Origin: an uncultured Bacteroidales bacterium
Lineage (GTDB): Bacteria; Bacteroidota; Bacteroidia; Bacteroidales; P3
Direction: 5' to 3'
DNA length: 64,000 bases
Assembly: GCA_944321735.1 (NCBI GenBank)
Contig: CALUMK010000002.1
Coordinates: 62,001 to 126,000, forward strand
Below the pieces are notes generated by a model. The model saw only the letters and a program-made list of their open reading frames with translations, did no database searches and was not told where the DNA came from. A program made the translations under genes and the position numbers. Positions 34,447 to 43,170 of this stretch are shown piece after piece. Within the stretch, counting starts at the first letter, position 1. Every line of letters begins with the position of its first letter.

Positions 34447-36192
34447 TTATTCCACCACCTTGATGTTTTCGCCGCAGTCTTCCACGATTTTCTTGTACCA
34501 GAATTCGGGATAGGGCGGCATGTCGGGCATCTCGATGCGGTCAGGACCGTAAGGGGTGGTCTTGAAGTTGCCGTTGGCATCGGTCTTCTTGACATTGCCA
34601 TCGATGTATTTCACCAAGAGGTATTCGCTCAGTTTCTTCCAATCGTTGAACATGCGTTCGGCTTGGGCATTGGAGAACTGGTTGGCAAAGGCGATCAGCT
34701 TGGCAGGATCGGTTTCGTCCTTCATTTTGGCATCGTTCTTGGCCACTTCGGCTTGGAATGAAGTTTCCAGTTCGGATTGCACTTTCTGGATATCGACAAT
34801 CATGTCGCTGTACCGGCTGTAGGCAAAGTTGGTCACTTGGTTGAACAGCCAGAAAGCGGAAGTGGGCGAATATTGGGCCATGTGGCCGTTGCCTACGCGG
34901 AAGCAGAGAGGAATCTCGGTGATGCCGCAGTACATGGGCGCGTAGCAGGTGGAATAGGTGTCGTCCACGCCGAACCAGAGGATGCCGCCGATGGCATCGG
35001 GCAGCCAGGAACGGGACTGGGCTACGAACGAGAATCCGGTCTGCTGGGTCGAAGTGGCTCTTTCGTGGATGTATTTCTTACCGTCCACTTCAAAGTCCAT
35101 GGGACGCCAGCGGTAAGGGCAGGCGAACGGGCCGGCACCGAGGTCTTTGGTCATGTCCATCGAGGTGCCTTCGTAATGGTCGCGCATGAAGGAGAACATG
35201 TCGTTGAGCGTGAGCTTGCGGTCGGGCTTGATCCAGAGCGGCATCCGGTTGTCGGGATTTTCGCCCCGTGCGTAATCTTCGTATTGGGCCATTTCGGCGG
35301 GGTTGGCTTTCATGAAGCCGGCCCACACGCGGGCTTCGCATCCGCGCAATCCGCTGAAAGTGAGCGGGCAGTAGGTGTCGGCAAAGCTGAAGTCTTCAAA
35401 CTTGCCTTCATACAGCCCGATGGCCTTGGCGTAGTCCACCACATCGGCCGAGTACATGCATTCCACGGTAGGCAGGTTGTATTTCTTGGCCAGGTCTTTG
35501 CTGCTGATAGAGGTCTTGCCGTCGGCAGGCTTGATTTTGGTGATGCGGGCCTGGTTGGCATGGCCGGAGATGTAACCGTCGGGAATCCGGTAGGCTACCC
35601 ATACGGCACCGGTGTTGCGTTTGGGGTCGATTTTGCCGTTCTTGCCCACGATCTTCTGGCCTTTCCCTACCATTTCCATGATCCAGACTTCGTTGGGGTC
35701 TTGGATAGAGAACGATTCCCCGGCGGAGGCATATCCGTAGGTGCTGGTCAGCTCGTGCATGATTTTGATGGCTTCACGCGCGGTCTTGGCACGCTGCAGA
35801 GTGATGTAAATCAGGCTTCCATAGTCGATGATGCCGGTGGTGTCAACCAACTGGGGAAGTCCGCCGAAGGTGGTTTCTCCAATGGCAACCTGGTGTTCGT
35901 TGATGTTCCCTACCACCGAATAGGTGTGCAGGGCTTGTTTTATTTGGCCTAATTTGCGGCCGGTATCCCATTCGTAAATATCCATCATCGTGCCTTCGGG
36001 ATAGTCGGCGGCCGGGCGGTAGTACAGCTCGCCATAGAGCACATGGGAGTCGGCGGCGTAACTGATCATGGTTGAGCCGTCTTTTGAGGCTCCCTTGGTA
36101 ATGAGGAAGTTGGTGCAAGCATGCACGCTTCCGCCGCCTATCAGGGCTGCAAGGCCCAAGGCGAGGAAGGACTTTCTGAACGTGTGTTTCAT
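34447..36192 (-). CDS. Secreted C69-family dipeptidase
   Basis: This 581-residue Ntn-hydrolase has a signal peptide that ends just before the catalytic nucleophile C26 in VHACTNFLITKGAS. Export and processing would therefore expose the active N-terminal cysteine. Typical peptidase C69 stretches are STMISYAADSH, VVGNINEHQVAIGETTFGG and NEVWIMEMVG. The family cleaves dipeptides, and the mature enzyme is expected in the periplasm or outside. It is a single-gene unit with a promoter at 36299-36329 and a hairpin downstream. Codon use is strongly biased, suggesting high expression. Confidence 0.93.
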   Translation of the reverse strand: MKHTFRKSFLALGLAALIGGGSVHACTNFLITKGASKDGSTMISYAADSHVLYGELYYRPAADYPEGTMMDIYEWDTGRKLGQIKQALHTYSVVGNINEHQVAIGETTFGGLPQLVDTTGIIDYGSLIYITLQRAKTAREAIKIMHELTSTYGYASAGESFSIQDPNEVWIMEMVGKGQKIVGKNGKIDPKRNTGAVWVAYRIPDGYISGHANQARITKIKPADGKTSISSKDLAKKYNLPTVECMYSADVVDYAKAIGLYEGKFEDFSFADTYCPLTFSGLRGCEARVWAGFMKANPAEMAQYEDYARGENPDNRMPLWIKPDRKLTLNDMFSFMRDHYEGTSMDMTKDLGAGPFACPYRWRPMDFEVDGKKYIHERATSTQQTGFSFVAQSRSWLPDAIGGILWFGVDDTYSTCYAPMYCGITEIPLCFRVGNGHMAQYSPTSAFWLFNQVTNFAYSRYSDMIVDIQKVQSELETSFQAEVAKNDAKMKDETDPAKLIAFANQFSNAQAERMFNDWKKLSEYLLVKYIDGNVKKTDANGNFKTTPYGPDRIEMPDMPPYPEFWYKKIVEDCGENIKVVE

Positions 36193-36298
36193 TGTATGAT
36201 GATTTGAGTTTTTGATTTGCTTTTTTTGTTATCGGTCAGCTTTGCATCAAAGCCTGCCAGAGAGGGGCAATGACCGTTTGCTTTTCCCCTAAAGGGAT

Positions 36299-36329
36299 AA
36301 AAGTAGGCATATTCTATGATTTGGCAAAA
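36299..36329 (-). promoter_or_regulatory. Promoter of C69 dipeptidase gene
   Basis: On the minus strand TTTG (36329-36326) and TACTTTTT (36306-36299) are 19 bp apart, one mismatch from the -7 consensus. Predicted leader about 100 nt. Confidence 0.55.
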
Positions 36330-36502
36330 TTTGATTTTGGAAACTTACCACGAAAATACCCCTGGCAGGTTTGTTTTCTTGAAGAGGGGTCTTTTGGTAA
36401 TGGTGTGTAAAATAGTTGTTTGTGTTTTGTTTTGCTTTTGTTTGGCTGGCGCGTATCGACCGGGAAGGGGAGGTGGACTGGTAGCGAAATCTTTTTTTGT
36501 TG

Positions 36503-36510
36503 TACATTTG
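36503..36510 (+). promoter_or_regulatory. -7 box of IPExxxVDY gene
   Basis: TACATTTG matches TAnnTTTG exactly and would start transcription near 36516, about 18 nt before the ATG at 36534. No strong -33 box is present. It excludes the longer frame from 36420. Confidence 0.5.
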
Positions 36511-36533
36511 GAACGGCTTACAGTGCATTTGGG

Positions 36534-37031
36534 ATGAAAGAATTCAAACTCGATTTTTCGGATTCGGATTATGTGACAGAAAATGATATCAAGGTGGTCT
36601 CCATCCAGGCGCCGGACGTGCCGTCCTATACCTTGGCTCATTTTTTGAACAAGCAACTTTCATGGGAACTTTGTCATACAGGCAAGAATTATTGTCCGGC
36701 CACCAATCCGGCTTTTGCCGGGGACTTGTTCAATTATGTCATGGAGGTTGAGCATGTGCAATGCATGTTGTTGTCGAACAAGGATGGTCGGAATTACTGG
36801 ATAGAGGAAGCCTCGGATGTGGATTACTGGTTGATTCTGATAGGTGCGGGACTTGGCGTGTTTGATGTGGAGGCAGTGGTGGATGCCATTTTGTCGTTAC
36901 CTTTTGTGTTTTATGCGGGGACTTATGGTTTCCAGCCAAAGAAAAGAGGAAAGAAAACGCAGGTTTTCGGACACTTTCAGGCGTTTTATATGGATATGGA
37001 CGACCAGAATATGCTTCATTGTTTCGATTGA
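36534..37031 (+). CDS. IPExxxVDY family protein
   Basis: This 165-residue protein matches a small conserved Bacteroidetes family named for a motif seen here as IEEASDVDYWLILIG. It has no signal peptide and no enzymatic motif, and its function is unknown. The start M is followed by KEFKLDFSDSDYV, as in relatives. The longer frame upstream is excluded by the -7 box at 36503. In many Bacteroidetes it lies near housekeeping genes. Here it precedes a DUF3109 gene after 81 nt. Confidence 0.75.
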   Translation: MKEFKLDFSDSDYVTENDIKVVSIQAPDVPSYTLAHFLNKQLSWELCHTGKNYCPATNPAFAGDLFNYVMEVEHVQCMLLSNKDGRNYWIEEASDVDYWLILIGAGLGVFDVEAVVDAILSLPFVFYAGTYGFQPKKRGKKTQVFGHFQAFYMDMDDQNMLHCFD

Positions 37032-37100
37032 CGGTTTGTTTTGCCGGATTGATGGCGGCGGGGGCTAGCGGCGGATTGGATTTGGGATTGTATTCTTGTT

Positions 37101-37108
37101 TATTTTTG
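37101..37108 (+). promoter_or_regulatory. -7 box abutting the DUF3109 start codon
   Basis: TATTTTTG is an exact -7 match ending only 4 nt before the ATG at 37113. TTG at 37076-37078 could be the -33 element (22-bp spacing). A transcript from here would start at or next to the ATG, with essentially no leader. Confidence 0.45.
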
Positions 37109-37112
37109 CGAT

Positions 37113-37760
37113 ATGGTTGCTATTCAGAATACCTTGGTTTCGGATGAGGTTTTTACCGAATGTTTTTGTTGCGATTTGCAGAAATGCAAGGGCTGTTGCT
37201 GCATAGAGGGGGATGCCGGTGCTCCATTGGAGAAGGAGGAAGTTGCTTTGCTGGCGAAGTATTACCCTTTATATAAGGATTATATGACGCAGGAAGGAAG
37301 GGAGGTGGTTGAACGTCCATTGGTATCGGGGAGCATTTTGCCGGATTGGGTGGATGCGAGGGATGCGGCAAATAAGACTTTCTATGAAGTGTTTCCTTTG
37401 GATAACAGTCTGTTGACTCCATTGGTCAATCAACGGGATTGTGCCTATCTGACGCCGCCGGATGAGGACGGGATTGTCTATTGCGCGATAGAAAAGGCCT
37501 ACAGGGATGGGAAAATTCCGTTCCGCAAGCCTGTTTCCTGCGCCTTGTATCCAATCCGGGTCCAGCATTATCCGGAATACGATGCCCTGAATTATTCGCG
37601 ATGGGATATTTGCCGGGCGGCTGAACGCTTGGGCAAGCGGAAGGGCATCCCCGTTTTCCGTTTTTTGGAAGGCCCGTTGACGGAAGTCTATGGGAAGGAA
37701 TGGTTTCAAGAGGCGGAAGCGGCGTACAAGGCGATTTTTTCATTACATTTGCAAAAATAA
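37113..37760 (+). CDS. DUF3109 cysteine-rich protein
   Basis: This 215-residue protein of unknown function belongs to the DUF3109 family. Conserved cysteines lie in CFCCDLQKCKGCCCIEGDAG (about residues 17-37), then QRDCAYL, VYCAIEKAY, PVSCALYP and DICRAAERLG. The arrangement suggests a metal or iron-sulfur centre, as in related UPF0153-type proteins. It has no signal peptide. The start aligns with the family. It precedes nadK by 46 nt and may be co-transcribed with it. Confidence 0.88.
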   Translation: MVAIQNTLVSDEVFTECFCCDLQKCKGCCCIEGDAGAPLEKEEVALLAKYYPLYKDYMTQEGREVVERPLVSGSILPDWVDARDAANKTFYEVFPLDNSLLTPLVNQRDCAYLTPPDEDGIVYCAIEKAYRDGKIPFRKPVSCALYPIRVQHYPEYDALNYSRWDICRAAERLGKRKGIPVFRFLEGPLTEVYGKEWFQEAEAAYKAIFSLHLQK

Positions 37761-37806
37761 AAAGTAAGAATTTCTTAACAAGGAGTCACGGTTTAAGAAG
37801 CAAGGC

Positions 37807-38742
37807 ATGAAAATAGTCGCTTTTTATGGCAAGGCTACCCGTTTGGTGAAGCAAGCGCAATTCGAGGAATTGCTGGATGCGGTGGGAGCTGCGTGGAGTG
37901 GACCGGTAAAGGCCGGTTTTTTCTTTGCCAAGGATTTGGCAGAACGCTTGCGGAGGGATTTTCCCGAGTTGGCCGCCCGCTATTTGAAGGGAGATGAAAA
38001 TGTCTTCGGAGATATTCTTCCTTCGGAAACGGATCTTCTTGTATGTCTTGGCGGAGATGGAACCATGCTGGATACCCTTCCGTTGGTTCAGGATTCCGGG
38101 ATTCCGGTGTTGGGCATTAACTTCGGCCGTCTGGGTTTTTTGAATGCTATCAATGCGGATCGGATCCAGAGCCTGTTGCAGCCGGGTTTTATCGAACGTT
38201 TCCATAAGGAAAGGCGTTTGCTTTTGGAAGTCGGTGATTTTGAATTCCTGAGTCGGGATACAATAACAGTGCCCTCTCAGATGCCGTATGCCTTGAACGA
38301 AGCAGCGGTTGTCAAGAGCGAGAACGAATCCTTGGTGTTGCTGGACGTGTTGGTCGATGGGCAGTTCATGAATACTTATTACGGGGATGGCGTGCTGTTT
38401 TCTACCCCGACAGGCTCTACCGCTTATTCGTTGAGTTGCGGAGGCCCGATTCTGACGCCTTCGGCTGACAATATACTGATTACGCCAATGGCATCGCATA
38501 CGTTGACTGTGAGGCCGTTGATTATAGAAGGGTATCAGGAGATAACGGTGAAGGCCAAGGGGACGGAGCATTGTCGATTGCTGCTCGATTCAAAGGTTTA
38601 CGAGCTGGCCGGACCTTTTTCTTTCAAGATACGCAAGGCGGGTTTCAAGTTCATTACGGTGTATCCGCCGGAGCGGAATTTCTTTGATGCGATACGGGAG
38701 AAATTGATGTGGGGGCTTGATATTCGGCATAGGCGTCAATAG
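37807..38742 (+). CDS. nadK: NAD kinase
   Basis: NadK phosphorylates NAD to NADP. The 311-residue protein has the diagnostic GGDGT at 82-86 (CLGGDGTMLDT), the NE-containing ALNEAAVVKS, and the glycine-rich FSTPTGSTAYSLSCGGP that binds NAD. Length is normal. It begins the conserved Bacteroidetes order nadK, porG, uppS, bamA, skp. Confidence 0.96.
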   Translation: MKIVAFYGKATRLVKQAQFEELLDAVGAAWSGPVKAGFFFAKDLAERLRRDFPELAARYLKGDENVFGDILPSETDLLVCLGGDGTMLDTLPLVQDSGIPVLGINFGRLGFLNAINADRIQSLLQPGFIERFHKERRLLLEVGDFEFLSRDTITVPSQMPYALNEAAVVKSENESLVLLDVLVDGQFMNTYYGDGVLFSTPTGSTAYSLSCGGPILTPSADNILITPMASHTLTVRPLIIEGYQEITVKAKGTEHCRLLLDSKVYELAGPFSFKIRKAGFKFITVYPPERNFFDAIREKLMWGLDIRHRRQ

Positions 38743-38777
38743 AATCACGCCTCGGCCATGCAAAAAGAGCGAGCTCA

Positions 38778-38809
38778 TTTGCATGGCTCTCGGCTTCTGC
38801 GTATATTTG
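38778..38809 (+). promoter_or_regulatory. Promoter of porG-uppS-bamA
   Basis: TTTG (38778-38781) and TATATTTG (38802-38809) are 20 bp apart, a perfect match to the Bacteroidetes consensus in both boxes and spacing. Transcription should start near 38815, so in-frame starts before this cannot be used from this promoter. Confidence 0.75.
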
Positions 38810-38850
38810 CCCGTTTTTGCATGAGTGAACGCATGGACACGCTTGATCGG

Positions 38851-39702
38851 ATGAGACGATTTGGGTTCTTTTTTCTGTTTTTGATGGCGGGGTGGCTTGT
38901 TTGCCAGCCTGTCCAGGCTCAACGGTCGGAGATCGGGTTTGGGGTCGGAGGGTCGTTCTATATGGGAGACATTAATCCCAAGAGGGTTTTTTACAAGACC
39001 CAGTGGGCGGGTAGCTTGTTCTATCGCTATAATTTCGATACGCGTTTGGCTTTGCGTGCGGGGGTGTCTTACGGGCGTGTCATGGGGGCGGATGCGGATT
39101 TTGGAAATATCCGGAATCTTAATTTCAGGAATGATTTGTGGGAGGTGGCGGCCTTGGTTGAGGTCAATTTCTTGGATTTCTTTACGGGAAGTTACCAGCA
39201 TCGGATCAGTCCCTATCTGGTTCTTGGGGTCGGCATGGTCTATTCGAATCCGCAGGGCCTCTTTGCGGATGGGACTGAGGGGGAACGTTGGGTCGATTTG
39301 CGTCCATTGCATACCGAAGGCCAAGGGCTGGAAGGGTATGGGTTGAAGCAATACTCCAGGTTGCATTGCGTGGTGCCAATGGGCTTGGGTTTAAAGGTCA
39401 GTGTGTTCCCGTTCATGTCGGTAGGTGTGGAGTGGACTATGCGTTTGGCGTTCACCGATTATTTGGATGATGTGGGGGGAACATACGCCGATCCTGTCGT
39501 TTTGGGAGAAAAATATGGGCAGGAATCTGCTTACTTTGCAGATCCATCCGGTCATACCCATCAGGTGGGATCCAGGAGAGGCGACGCCGGAACGTATGAT
39601 TGGTATTCCTTTGCAATGTTTACCGTTTCATTCCGTTTGCCGGGCAAAGACAGGCTGTGCCCTGCCTATGCTGGTATTGGATTGAAAAAAAAGAGGAGAT
39701 AA
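38851..39702 (+). CDS. porG: PorG-like T9SS outer-membrane protein
   Basis: This protein of about 283 residues (DUF6089) has a signal peptide (MRRFGFFFLFLMAGWL, cleaved near VQAQR) and an outer-membrane barrel with alternating strands such as ISPYLVLGVGMVYSNP and VPMGLGLKVSVF. In Porphyromonas gingivalis the homologue before uppS and bamA, PorG, is needed for type IX secretion. The same position here supports the call. The longest frame starts at 38758, but the promoter at 38778-38809 excludes it. ATGs at 38821 and 38833 are alternatives to 38851. The T9SS cargo cluster at 25.9-32.5 kb fits this role. Confidence 0.8.
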   Translation: MRRFGFFFLFLMAGWLVCQPVQAQRSEIGFGVGGSFYMGDINPKRVFYKTQWAGSLFYRYNFDTRLALRAGVSYGRVMGADADFGNIRNLNFRNDLWEVAALVEVNFLDFFTGSYQHRISPYLVLGVGMVYSNPQGLFADGTEGERWVDLRPLHTEGQGLEGYGLKQYSRLHCVVPMGLGLKVSVFPFMSVGVEWTMRLAFTDYLDDVGGTYADPVVLGEKYGQESAYFADPSGHTHQVGSRRGDAGTYDWYSFAMFTVSFRLPGKDRLCPAYAGIGLKKKRR

Positions 39703-39708
39703 TATATA

Positions 39709-40470
39709 ATGAACAGTGCTGTTACCACGTTGCCTGATTCGCTTGAGCCTGGTAAAATTCCAGCTCATGTGGCCATTATTATGGATGGGAACGGCCGTTG
39801 GGCTCAGCAGCGGGGACTGCCGCGTCAGCAAGGGCATATGGCCGGGGTCAAATCCGTGCGAAAGATAACGGAGGCTGCTTGTAGGATTGGGATACGGTAT
39901 TTGACGTTGTATGCGTTTTCCACGGAAAACTGGGGGCGGCCCAAGGAGGAAGTGTCTGCGCTGATGGCTTTGCTGGTGTCTTGCCTTCATGACGAAATGC
40001 CTTTGTTCATGGACAATGGGATTCGTCTGCGTGTCATAGGTCAGTCGGATGTATTCCTGCCAGAGGTGCGTTCTGCATTGGATGCGGCATTGGAAAAGAC
40101 GGCCGGCAATACGCGGATGGATTTGGTGCTGGCGCTTAGCTACAGTTCCCGATGGGAGTTGGTGGAGGCGATAAAATCGATAGCTCGCGAAGCCAAGTCC
40201 GGGAGGCTTGATCCGGAATTTGTCGATGCTTCGGTTGTGAACCGGTTTCTGGCCACATCCTTCATGCCGGATCCGGATTTGCTGATACGGACTAGCGGGG
40301 AATGCAGAATCAGTAATTTCCTGCTGTGGCAAATGGCCTATTCGGAATTGTATTTTTCTCCGGTATTGTGGCCGGATTTCACGGAGGATATGTTTTATGC
40401 GGCGATTTCCGATTTCCAGAAGAGGGATCGACGGTTCGGAAAAGTGTCCAGTTCAAATCAGTCTAAGTAG
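39709..40470 (+). CDS. uppS: Isoprenyl transferase (undecaprenyl diphosphate synthase)
   Basis: UppS extends farnesyl diphosphate to undecaprenyl diphosphate, the lipid carrier for peptidoglycan and polysaccharide units. The 253-residue enzyme has the catalytic D26 in IIMDGNGRWAQ, the YAFSTENWGRP motif, and the C-terminal LIRTSGECRISNFLLWQ. It starts 6 nt after porG and ends 9 nt before bamA, so it lies in the same operon. Confidence 0.97.
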   Translation: MNSAVTTLPDSLEPGKIPAHVAIIMDGNGRWAQQRGLPRQQGHMAGVKSVRKITEAACRIGIRYLTLYAFSTENWGRPKEEVSALMALLVSCLHDEMPLFMDNGIRLRVIGQSDVFLPEVRSALDAALEKTAGNTRMDLVLALSYSSRWELVEAIKSIAREAKSGRLDPEFVDASVVNRFLATSFMPDPDLLIRTSGECRISNFLLWQMAYSELYFSPVLWPDFTEDMFYAAISDFQKRDRRFGKVSSSNQSK

Positions 40471-40479
40471 AATCAAGGG

Positions 40480-43050
40480 GTGAGAAGTTTTTTTGTCAAA
40501 TATAAGTTTATATGGCTTGTAATCCTGTGCGGATGGTTGGGAGGCATGGATACATCGGTCTCCCAGGAAGCCATTTCGTATGATGGAGTCCGGGAATATC
40601 AGATTGCGGGCATCACGGTGACGGGTATTAGCTATTTGGATGATAATGCGTTGATTCGATTGTCGGGTCTGGCAGTGGGGCAACGGATGCGGATTCCAGG
40701 GGATGCAACGGCCAAGGCAATAGATAATTTGTGGAAGCAGGGTCTTTTTGAAAATATTGCCATCCAGGCGACACGAATCGAAGGCGATAGGATTTATCTT
40801 AATATCGCGTTGAAAGAACGTCCGCGCCTTTCGTTGATTACTTATGAAGGTCTGCCAAAAAGCGTCATCACGAAGGTGGACGATGAGCTTAAGCTGAAGA
40901 CGGGTGATATCTTGACCGATTACAAGATAGGCCAGCTTGAGGAATTGGTCAAGAAGGAATTGCTTGATAAGGCATATCTAAATGCTACTGTGGAGGTTAT
41001 AAAGAAGGCCGACACCTTGGTGGAAAGCGGGATCAACCTGTTGGTCCGGGTTGACAAGAAGGAAAAGGTGAAGATAGCCGAAATTACTTTTGAAGGGAAT
41101 GATGCGGTGGCGCCGGAATCGGCTAATCTGGATTTTTGGCAAAAAGTCGGCAAGTCTTTTCGCAAAGTCGGCAACAAAGAGAACCTGGCTTTTTCGGACA
41201 AGCGTTTGCGCCGGGTAATGAAGAATACAAAGCAAAAAGCGGCTTTGCGGTTTTGGAAGCGTTCCAAGTATGTGCCATCGGCTTTTCAAGAGGATTTGAA
41301 ATCATTGTCCGAAGCATATAACAAGGAGGGCTTCCGTGATTTCCGGGTGCTTGGGGATTCGTTATATACGATAGACGAGAAGACGATAGGCTTGAAAGTG
41401 AAGGTGTACGAGGGAGACCCCTATTATTTTGGCAATATCGATTTTGTGGGAAACGAGAAGTATTCTTCTGCCCAGCTGGCATCGGTCATGAATATCCGGA
41501 AAGGGGAGCTGTATAACGAAGAAAAATTCACGACCAATCTGATGATGAATCCGAACGGGGCGGATATCCATTCGCTTTATATGGACAACGGGTATCTGAT
41601 GTTCCAAGGCGTCCCGGTGGAAACGCGGATTTACGATGATACGGTGGATATCGAGATCCGGATTATGGAAGGGCCTCAGGTTCGATTCAACGAGATTCGG
41701 CTGGCGGGAAATACCCGGACGAACGATTATGTGATATTGAGGGAGTTGAGGACGGTGCCCGGGCAATTGTTCAGCCGCACCGAAATCATCAATTCTGTCA
41801 ATACGATGCGGCAGCTTCGGTATTTCAATGACGAGACGATCAATCCGGTCCCGTTGATCAATTCCGATATGACGACGACCGATTTGGAATACCAGTTCGA
41901 GGAAATCGGTTCTGACCAGCTGGAGCTTTCCGGAGGATTCGGCGGTGGAATGGTAGTAGGAACAGTCGGGCTTTCTTTCAACAATTTCTCGTTACGTAAC
42001 CTGTTCAAGCTGGATCGATGGAAACCTTTGCCTTCGGGCGACGGGCAGCAGCTGAGCATCCGGGCTCAATCGAACGGTACATACTATTGGTCTGTGGCGA
42101 CTTCTTTCACCGAGCCTTGGTTGGGCGGGAAAAAGCCTTTGGCTTTCAGTCTGTCGTATAATCACTCCATGCAATCCAACGGTTTGTCCAAGAGCGATTC
42201 CCGTTACGGGCGTCTGGTTGTGGATGGAGCATCGGTCGGCTTGGGGCAGCGCCTTAAATGGCCTGACGACTTTTTCACGATTTTCCAGTCTCTGACCTAC
42301 GAGCGTTACCGGATGAAGAACTACGACATGGATAACGGGGTGACGGACGGGGTCAGCAACAATATCCGGTATAATTTCACAATACAGCGGCAGAATCTGG
42401 ATGCGGCCATGTTCCCGACATCGGGTTCTTCTTTATCTTTGGGTTTCGAATTGACTCCGCCGTACACGGCATTGGGTAGCAAGTTGTATGCAAGTTCCAA
42501 CCCGGAAGACCATTACCGCTGGCTGGAGTATTATAAGATATCGCTCAAGGCGGGATGGTATTTCAATCCTATTGCCAAGCTGGTGGTTCATGCACGAATC
42601 CGTTTGGGATATTTGAGCTATTATACTTCCAAGACAGGATATCCCATTTTTGAACGCTTTTATTTGGGTGGGGATGGTTTGACAGGCTTTGGGCTGGATG
42701 GCCGTGAATTGATAGGGATGCGCGGTTATGCCAATAATTCGTTGTCGCCCTCATCCGGCTCTACAGCTTATGACAAGATTACGTTCGAGTTGCGTTACCC
42801 GTTCTCGAATTCGCCGGTGGCAACGGTGTATGTGCTGGCTTTCTTCGAGGCTGGTAACAGTTGGGCGCATGCTTCGGACATCAACCCTTTCCAGGTGTAC
42901 AAGTCGGCTGGTGTCGGGGTTCGGCTTTTCTTGTCGGCGATGGGAATGTTCGGGCTTGATTGGGGCTACGGTTTTGATGAAGTGCCGGGAGACCCGTCGG
43001 CAAACGGAAGCCATTTCCACTTTTCAATCAACCAGTCGCTGGACTGGTAG
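40480..43050 (+). CDS. bamA: Outer-membrane protein assembly factor BamA
   Basis: BamA inserts beta-barrel proteins into the outer membrane. The 856-residue protein has a signal peptide (RSFFVKYKFIWLVILCGW), POTRA domains over about residues 38-470 (ITVTGISYLDDNALIRLSG opens the first), and a C-terminal 16-strand barrel (about 480-856). The barrel includes the lid-loop region GGDGLTGFGLDGRELIGMRGY and ends in INQSLDW. The best start is GTG at 40480, preceded at very short distance by AAGGG. No ATG lies nearby in frame upstream of the signal peptide. skp paralogues follow, as in other Bacteroidetes. Confidence 0.95.
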   Translation: MRSFFVKYKFIWLVILCGWLGGMDTSVSQEAISYDGVREYQIAGITVTGISYLDDNALIRLSGLAVGQRMRIPGDATAKAIDNLWKQGLFENIAIQATRIEGDRIYLNIALKERPRLSLITYEGLPKSVITKVDDELKLKTGDILTDYKIGQLEELVKKELLDKAYLNATVEVIKKADTLVESGINLLVRVDKKEKVKIAEITFEGNDAVAPESANLDFWQKVGKSFRKVGNKENLAFSDKRLRRVMKNTKQKAALRFWKRSKYVPSAFQEDLKSLSEAYNKEGFRDFRVLGDSLYTIDEKTIGLKVKVYEGDPYYFGNIDFVGNEKYSSAQLASVMNIRKGELYNEEKFTTNLMMNPNGADIHSLYMDNGYLMFQGVPVETRIYDDTVDIEIRIMEGPQVRFNEIRLAGNTRTNDYVILRELRTVPGQLFSRTEIINSVNTMRQLRYFNDETINPVPLINSDMTTTDLEYQFEEIGSDQLELSGGFGGGMVVGTVGLSFNNFSLRNLFKLDRWKPLPSGDGQQLSIRAQSNGTYYWSVATSFTEPWLGGKKPLAFSLSYNHSMQSNGLSKSDSRYGRLVVDGASVGLGQRLKWPDDFFTIFQSLTYERYRMKNYDMDNGVTDGVSNNIRYNFTIQRQNLDAAMFPTSGSSLSLGFELTPPYTALGSKLYASSNPEDHYRWLEYYKISLKAGWYFNPIAKLVVHARIRLGYLSYYTSKTGYPIFERFYLGGDGLTGFGLDGRELIGMRGYANNSLSPSSGSTAYDKITFELRYPFSNSPVATVYVLAFFEAGNSWAHASDINPFQVYKSAGVGVRLFLSAMGMFGLDWGYGFDEVPGDPSANGSHFHFSINQSLDW

Positions 43051-43110
43051 CGATGGCATCGGTTGAGTGAATCTGCCTGAGTTGTTCGGCACGGTATTTG
43101 CATGGAAACG

Positions 43111-43146
43111 GCATCTGGGTTTTGGCCTATGTCAGAACCCAGATGC
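43111..43146 (+). other. Stable hairpin between bamA and first skp
   Basis: GCATCTGGGTT (43111-43121) pairs perfectly with its complement (43136-43146) around a 14-nt loop. No T tract follows, so it is not a classical terminator. It lies in the leader of the first skp gene and may be an RNA processing or stability site. Confidence 0.6.
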
Positions 43147-43170
43147 GTAAAACCTGAAAAAACGATATAT

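Larger units (their letters stand above)
36193..36533. other. Divergent intergenic region
   Basis: This 341-bp gap between divergent genes holds the peptidase promoter (minus strand, 36299-36329) and the -7 box of the rightward gene (36503-36510). The remaining sequence has no convincing coding frame or structured element. Confidence 0.6.

Noticed and set aside
34777-35952. A 391-codon open frame antisense to the C69 dipeptidase
   Set aside because: It is a shadow of a highly biased gene, with no start signal or family resemblance.
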